A DNA stretch of 6,160 nt from assembly GCA_016929795.1 (NCBI GenBank), contig JAFGIA010000306.1, forward strand, positions 1-6,160, in the 5' to 3' direction. The DNA comes from Anaerolineae bacterium. GTDB taxonomy: Bacteria; Chloroflexota; Anaerolineae; JAAYZQ01. The position numbers and the translations under genes were made by a program. Within the stretch, counting starts at the first letter, position 1. Every line of letters begins with the position of its first letter. Positions 3,353-6,160 of the stretch are shown here, piece by piece. Below the pieces are notes generated by a model, which saw only the letters and a list, made by a program, of their open reading frames with translations, ran no database searches and was not told where the DNA came from.

Positions 3353-6160
3353 CTATTTGTAGATCACGGGCAGGTAGCGGCGGTTCGCGCCCGGCGCCAG
3401 GTCCAAGCGCCAGGCCTGGTGATCGCGCCAGGGCAGTGATCTGGCTACGGACTGTCCCTCGACCATAAAGTGGATCGGCCGGCCCGCAACGCCACAGCCA
3501 GTGGTGGCGCCGCCATCGTCGGCCACTACCTGCACGGCATAGGCGATCTGCCCGCCGGTCAGCACGACCGTCCTGGCCTCGCCGCACAGGTGCTCGCCGA
3601 TCCAGGCTTGCACGGTCATCCCCGCCGCCGGGACCCAATCGTCGTCTGCCAGCACTTGCCCGTAATAGGTCGCCGGGGGGCGTGGCACGCTCGTCGTTTC
3701 GATCTGAACGCTGGAGGGAGCCTCGGACGGAGGCGCCAGGCTGAGGGTCACAGCCTGGCTGACGGTGATCCAGTAGCCATGACCAAAGGTCAGCTCGTGC
3801 AGGTCGTTCACCAGTGTCTGAAAGGGTGGCGTCACGGTCACGTCGTACACTTTCCACGGGTCGGCCGGGTCCTCGGTATAGTGCCCGTAGACCGTCGTAT
3901 AGTAGCCCTCGGCAGACGCCAACGCCTCTGTCACGGTGCGACTGACAAGCAGCGGGTAGCCGAACAGGTTCCAGCCGGGCTGGAAGGGAGGAATGTCGAT
4001 GGTGGAGACCAGCGCATAGAGGCCCTGGCCGTATCCGGTATCGGGGTCATCGGGCATGACGGCGGCAGCCTGGTTGTGGGTGGTATCGAGGCTGGTGGGC
4101 AGGCGGCGCCAGGTGGCGCCGTCGTCGGGAGAGTAGTAGACGTGGAGCATATTCTCGAACCCGGCAGGCACGTTGCGCTGCAAGTAGTCGAAGGCGATGG
4201 CCCGCGGGAAGTGCTGGCTGGCGACAAAGCGGTAGCCCTGGCCGACGGGCATCAGCCAGGATGCCAGGCCCGGCAGGTGGGGCACGGTCTGCAGCGAGAG
4301 GGTGCCCGTGTCTGAAAAGATGTCGGTGACGTTCCAGATGGTGACCCCGCCGTCGCCCGAGGCGACCGGCGCTCCCAGTTGGCGCTGATTGGCTCCCCAG
4401 GCACGGGTGTTGGGGCCCAGGCCGGGAGGATCGGGATTAGGTCCCCACGGCGGGCTGAGGTAGATCCGGCCAAGCGCCTCGCGCGGTGTCGTGCGGGGAT
4501 CGCTCGGGGGCACCCACACGCGCAGCGCCAGCTCGAAGCAGGGCTGGGCGAGGGTAAGCGAGGCGGTGAACGTCAGGGTGGGCGTCGGACCTACGGCCGT
4601 CATGAGCTTCCAGGGGGCGGAGATGGGTTCGGTGGCTGTGAGCCCGCCGTAGATGGGAAAGACCTGGAGGTTCAGCGCGCTCTCGGCCGTGGCGAGGGTG
4701 GCGGTGACGACCAGGGTGCGCGACGTGATGGCGGTGGCGACGACGTTCGGCCGCCACCCGGCCACCGGTGAGAGGAGAACGGCGCGGTGGGCGCTGTTCA
4801 GCGACTCGATACAGCCGGCCATCGTTCCCGACAGGGGCGGGGTAGTCCCCGGCAGTGCAGGATCGTAGGATCCCACGATGCACAGCCGGTCGCCCACCTC
4901 GGCGCCGCGCACCTTGATCCTGTCGCCATCGGCCACCGTCGAGCCGAGGGGAATGACGGCGTCGTCCTCCAGGTCAGGCGTGCCGCGCGTTTTGAATAGG
5001 TACCCCTGGGCACCGGGCACGGGGAGCAGGGCATACTCCTCGTCGCGCACGTCGAACATGAGGGCAGGCAAGACCGTACACGTATCACTCGATGGCACCT
5101 GGATGACCCGGGTGACGTCCAGCGGTAAACTGCTCGGCCCCTCAAAAGTAGCGGTGGGCGAGTACACGGCGTCGTAAAAGATCCCAACCGTCTGCCAGTC
5201 GGCGCGCCCGGTGGTGCTCATGGCGATCGTGTGCTCGCAGCCTCGGGCTGGCTCATCCCACAGGTTACGCGGCAGCAGCTCGCTGTAGGCATCGTCATAG
5301 GTGTTGGTCATAAAGCTGCCCTTGCAGTCGACCGACTCGGGCGCGCCGTTGTCGCCGACGCCGAGATAGTTGTCGGGCAGGTAGAGGAGGTAGTGGGCCA
5401 GCTCGTGGGCCAGGGCGCGCCCCCATTCGGTGTCCAGCTCGGCCAGGCTCTGGCCAAAGGGGTCCCAGTTGGGGCCCATCCGCACCTGGCCGGGGCCGTA
5501 GGCGTTTTTGATCGTGTCCCCGTTGTGGTCCTTGTCGTCGGTGAGATCGGCCGCGACGCCGCCCATGCTCGCCCTGGGGCGGATGCCGTTCTGGGCATAC
5601 ATCACGACGTCGGCGCCCAGCCAATTCTCCCTGTTATGATGGACGCGGAGCGTGCCGATCGCCGCCTGCCCGTCGGTGACGTCGTAGAAGAGGGCCGAGG
5701 CGCGCTGAATGGCCAGCTCCAGGTCCTCGAGAAAGTTGCCGTCGTTGCGGGCGTCCCACTCGAGCGACAGGTCGAGGTTGAAGAGGTAGAGCGGGTGAGC
5801 GGCGGAGACGGTCAGGGTCTGCACGCCGAGAGCGGTGACGGGGTAGGCATCGAGACCGGTTGGGCTGGGTGCGGCACTGGTGGCGTACAGGGTATAGCTC
5901 TCGGTGTGGGTGATGGGCACCAGGGCCACCAGTTCGTCCTCCACGCCGATCTCGCCATAGCCGAGCAGGTAGCCGGCCGGGTTGGTGCGGAAGGGCCGCC
6001 CCTTGTCGTCCTGGTACGGCTTGAACAGGTTGGCATCGCCCTTCGGCTGGCGGTAGACCACCGCGCCGGGCACCGAATCCCCATCCTCGTCCACTACCCG
6101 TACCTGGGAGCCTCGCACCCGGAAGGGGAGCGTGCGGGCGGTGCGCAACGGGTATTGGTA
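3353..6160 (-). CDS. Probable secreted CLCA-like zinc metallopeptidase with Chloroflexota-type C-terminal modules (5' partial)
   Basis: The frame encodes 935 residues and stops at 3353-3355 (TAG on the coding strand). It is open to base 6160. The TTG at 6148-6146 is only a possible internal codon, and no signal peptide or ribosome site is visible, so the N-terminus is outside the window. Layout (residue 1 = bases 6160-6158): a beta-sandwich-like segment, about 15-105 (VVDEDGDSVPGAVVY); a metallopeptidase domain, about 109-330, with zinc site HELAHYLLYLPDNYLG at 252-267 and Met-turn candidate SFM at 282-284; beta-rich domains, about 340-720; a WNLFGYP...GYWITV module, about 729-799; a two-Cys terminal module, about 830-922; and a YLPVIYK end. 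Eight or more scattered cysteines and Asp-rich loops fit an extracytoplasmic, calcium-bound protein. It likely hydrolyses protein or peptide outside the cell; the substrate is unknown. It is convergent with the cyclase gene and shares no promoter with it. Confidence 0.8.
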   Translation of the reverse strand, partial: YQYPLRTARTLPFRVRGSQVRVVDEDGDSVPGAVVYRQPKGDANLFKPYQDDKGRPFRTNPAGYLLGYGEIGVEDELVALVPITHTESYTLYATSAAPSPTGLDAYPVTALGVQTLTVSAAHPLYLFNLDLSLEWDARNDGNFLEDLELAIQRASALFYDVTDGQAAIGTLRVHHNRENWLGADVVMYAQNGIRPRASMGGVAADLTDDKDHNGDTIKNAYGPGQVRMGPNWDPFGQSLAELDTEWGRALAHELAHYLLYLPDNYLGVGDNGAPESVDCKGSFMTNTYDDAYSELLPRNLWDEPARGCEHTIAMSTTGRADWQTVGIFYDAVYSPTATFEGPSSLPLDVTRVIQVPSSDTCTVLPALMFDVRDEEYALLPVPGAQGYLFKTRGTPDLEDDAVIPLGSTVADGDRIKVRGAEVGDRLCIVGSYDPALPGTTPPLSGTMAGCIESLNSAHRAVLLSPVAGWRPNVVATAITSRTLVVTATLATAESALNLQVFPIYGGLTATEPISAPWKLMTAVGPTPTLTFTASLTLAQPCFELALRVWVPPSDPRTTPREALGRIYLSPPWGPNPDPPGLGPNTRAWGANQRQLGAPVASGDGGVTIWNVTDIFSDTGTLSLQTVPHLPGLASWLMPVGQGYRFVASQHFPRAIAFDYLQRNVPAGFENMLHVYYSPDDGATWRRLPTSLDTTHNQAAAVMPDDPDTGYGQGLYALVSTIDIPPFQPGWNLFGYPLLVSRTVTEALASAEGYYTTVYGHYTEDPADPWKVYDVTVTPPFQTLVNDLHELTFGHGYWITVSQAVTLSLAPPSEAPSSVQIETTSVPRPPATYYGQVLADDDWVPAAGMTVQAWIGEHLCGEARTVVLTGGQIAYAVQVVADDGGATTGCGVAGRPIHFMVEGQSVARSLPWRDHQAWRLDLAPGANRRYLPVIYK
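3356..3673 (-). other. C-terminal two-Cys module and YLPVIYK tail
   Basis: The module starts PATYYGQVLADDDWVPAAGM, followed by a VQAWIGEHLCG segment, then a strand with IAYAVQVVADD, then TGCGVAGRPIHFMV and a final WRLDLAPG. The Cys in LCG and the one in GCG are about 30 residues apart and could form a disulfide. The fold looks like a carboxypeptidase-regulatory or transthyretin-like sandwich. The last ten residues, NRRYLPVIYK (3356-3385), are a short basic-aromatic-hydrophobic end too short to span a membrane. Similar F/Y-L-P-hydrophobic-K/R ends recur, in my recollection, in exported Chloroflexota proteins. Confidence 0.55.
3764..3976 (-). other. WNLFGYP...GYWITV C-terminal module
   Basis: This roughly 70-residue segment begins GWNLFGYPLLVSRTVTEALA, continues with a Tyr-rich stretch (EGYYTTVYGHY), then DPWKVYDV, then NDLHELTFGHGYWITV. 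I recognise this order (WNL..YP, ALAS, VYGY, DPWKVYD, NDL, GYWI) as a recurring module near the C-terminus of secreted Chloroflexota proteins. I know of no assigned biochemical role. The alternating hydrophobic and aromatic pattern suggests a beta-rich fold. Its context after an F-x-YYSPDDGATW segment also fits surface proteins. Recognition is from memory. Confidence 0.6.
5174..5836 (-). other. Zinc metallopeptidase domain, CLCA-like HExxH-x6-D
   Basis: The HELAH helix is encoded at 5393-5407; its two His are expected zinc ligands and its Glu the general base. An Asp lies 7 residues after the second His (5372-5374) and a Tyr 9 after, the spacing of the CLCA-family motif HExxHxxxGxxDEY. Here Gly is Tyr and the Glu after Asp is Asn. 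Classical metzincins have HExxHxxGxxH/D with the third ligand at +6, so the +7 Asp favours the CLCA-like group. SFM at 5309-5317, just after a Cys, resembles a Met-turn. Upstream, SALFYDVTDGQAAIGTLRV followed by NW resembles the segment before the zinc site in CLCA proteins. Catalysis is likely but unproven given the altered residues. Confidence 0.65.

Noticed and set aside
3318..3857. 179-codon - strand frame reaching into the intergenic gap
   Set aside because: It overlaps the peptidase C-terminal modules in another frame. The peptidase frame shows recognisable module motifs and this one shows none.
3470..4315. 281-codon open frame on the + strand opposite the peptidase gene
   Set aside because: It is antisense to a clearly conserved protein. 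Its translation is low in recognisable motifs and rich in Gly, Arg, His and Val as expected from complementary GC-rich codons.
5372..5407. Classical metzincin motif HExxHxxGxxH/D
   Set aside because: There is no Gly at +3 and no His or Asp at +6 after the second His; the Asp is at +7, fitting the CLCA-like spacing better.
6146..6148. TTG as the start codon of the peptidase gene
   Set aside because: The frame is open to the window end, no ribosome binding site can be judged, and an exported protein should begin with a signal peptide that is not present here.
1..6160. A defence, toxin-antitoxin, CRISPR or mobile-element system
   Set aside because: No repeat-spacer arrays, transposase or integrase motifs, or small paired genes are visible. 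The NTPase-TPR part alone resembles STAND defence proteins, but here it follows a cyclase domain as in sAC.
1..6160. Functional link between the cyclase and the peptidase
   Set aside because: The genes converge, share no promoter, and act in different compartments by their domains, so adjacency alone is no support.

Overview
The window is dense, GC-rich bacterial DNA (about two thirds G+C by eye) with two long convergent genes. Both run off the window at their 5' ends, and a 61-base gap separates their 3' ends. I see no RNA gene, mobile element or CRISPR array. The protein styles (a fused cyclase/NTPase/TPR regulator, and a secreted protein with WNL..YP and CG..GCG C-terminal modules ending in YLPVIYK) suggest Chloroflexota, perhaps Anaerolineae or a relative. 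That assignment rests on remembered family patterns, not on a search.

Left half (1-3291, + strand): the last 1096 residues of a very large soluble-adenylyl-cyclase-like (sAC, ADCY10-type) protein. The window opens inside the second cyclase domain (C2). That domain keeps the Lys/Thr pair that reads adenine and the Asn/Arg pair that stabilises the transition state. An AAA_16/STAND-like P-loop NTPase with intact Walker A and B follows, then a long TPR superhelix with three to four units spaced exactly 40 residues apart, then a helical C-terminal tail. The first cyclase domain (C1, with the metal-binding aspartates) should lie just upstream of base 1.

Middle (3292-3352): a short convergent intergenic gap with two DNA dyads. 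One is a 7-bp GC-rich hairpin that could end transcription of the cyclase gene. The other is the near-palindrome TAGTGCCTGGCACCACTA.

Right half (3353-6160, - strand): 935 residues of a probably exported multidomain zinc metallopeptidase. In order it has a beta-sandwich-like N-terminal segment, a peptidase domain with HELAH plus a downstream Asp in the spacing of CLCA-type enzymes (HExxHxxxGxxDE, here with G to Y and E to N), an SFM Met-turn candidate, several beta-rich domains, a WNLFGYP...GYWITV module, a two-cysteine terminal module, and a YLPVIYK C-terminus. The signal peptide, if present, is outside the window.

The convergent layout gives no evidence that the two genes act together. The cyclase is an intracellular cAMP-type signalling enzyme and the peptidase is probably extracytoplasmic. 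The points most worth checking are the sAC-type active-site half, the altered CLCA-like zinc motif, and the conserved-looking C-terminal tail as a possible sorting signal.
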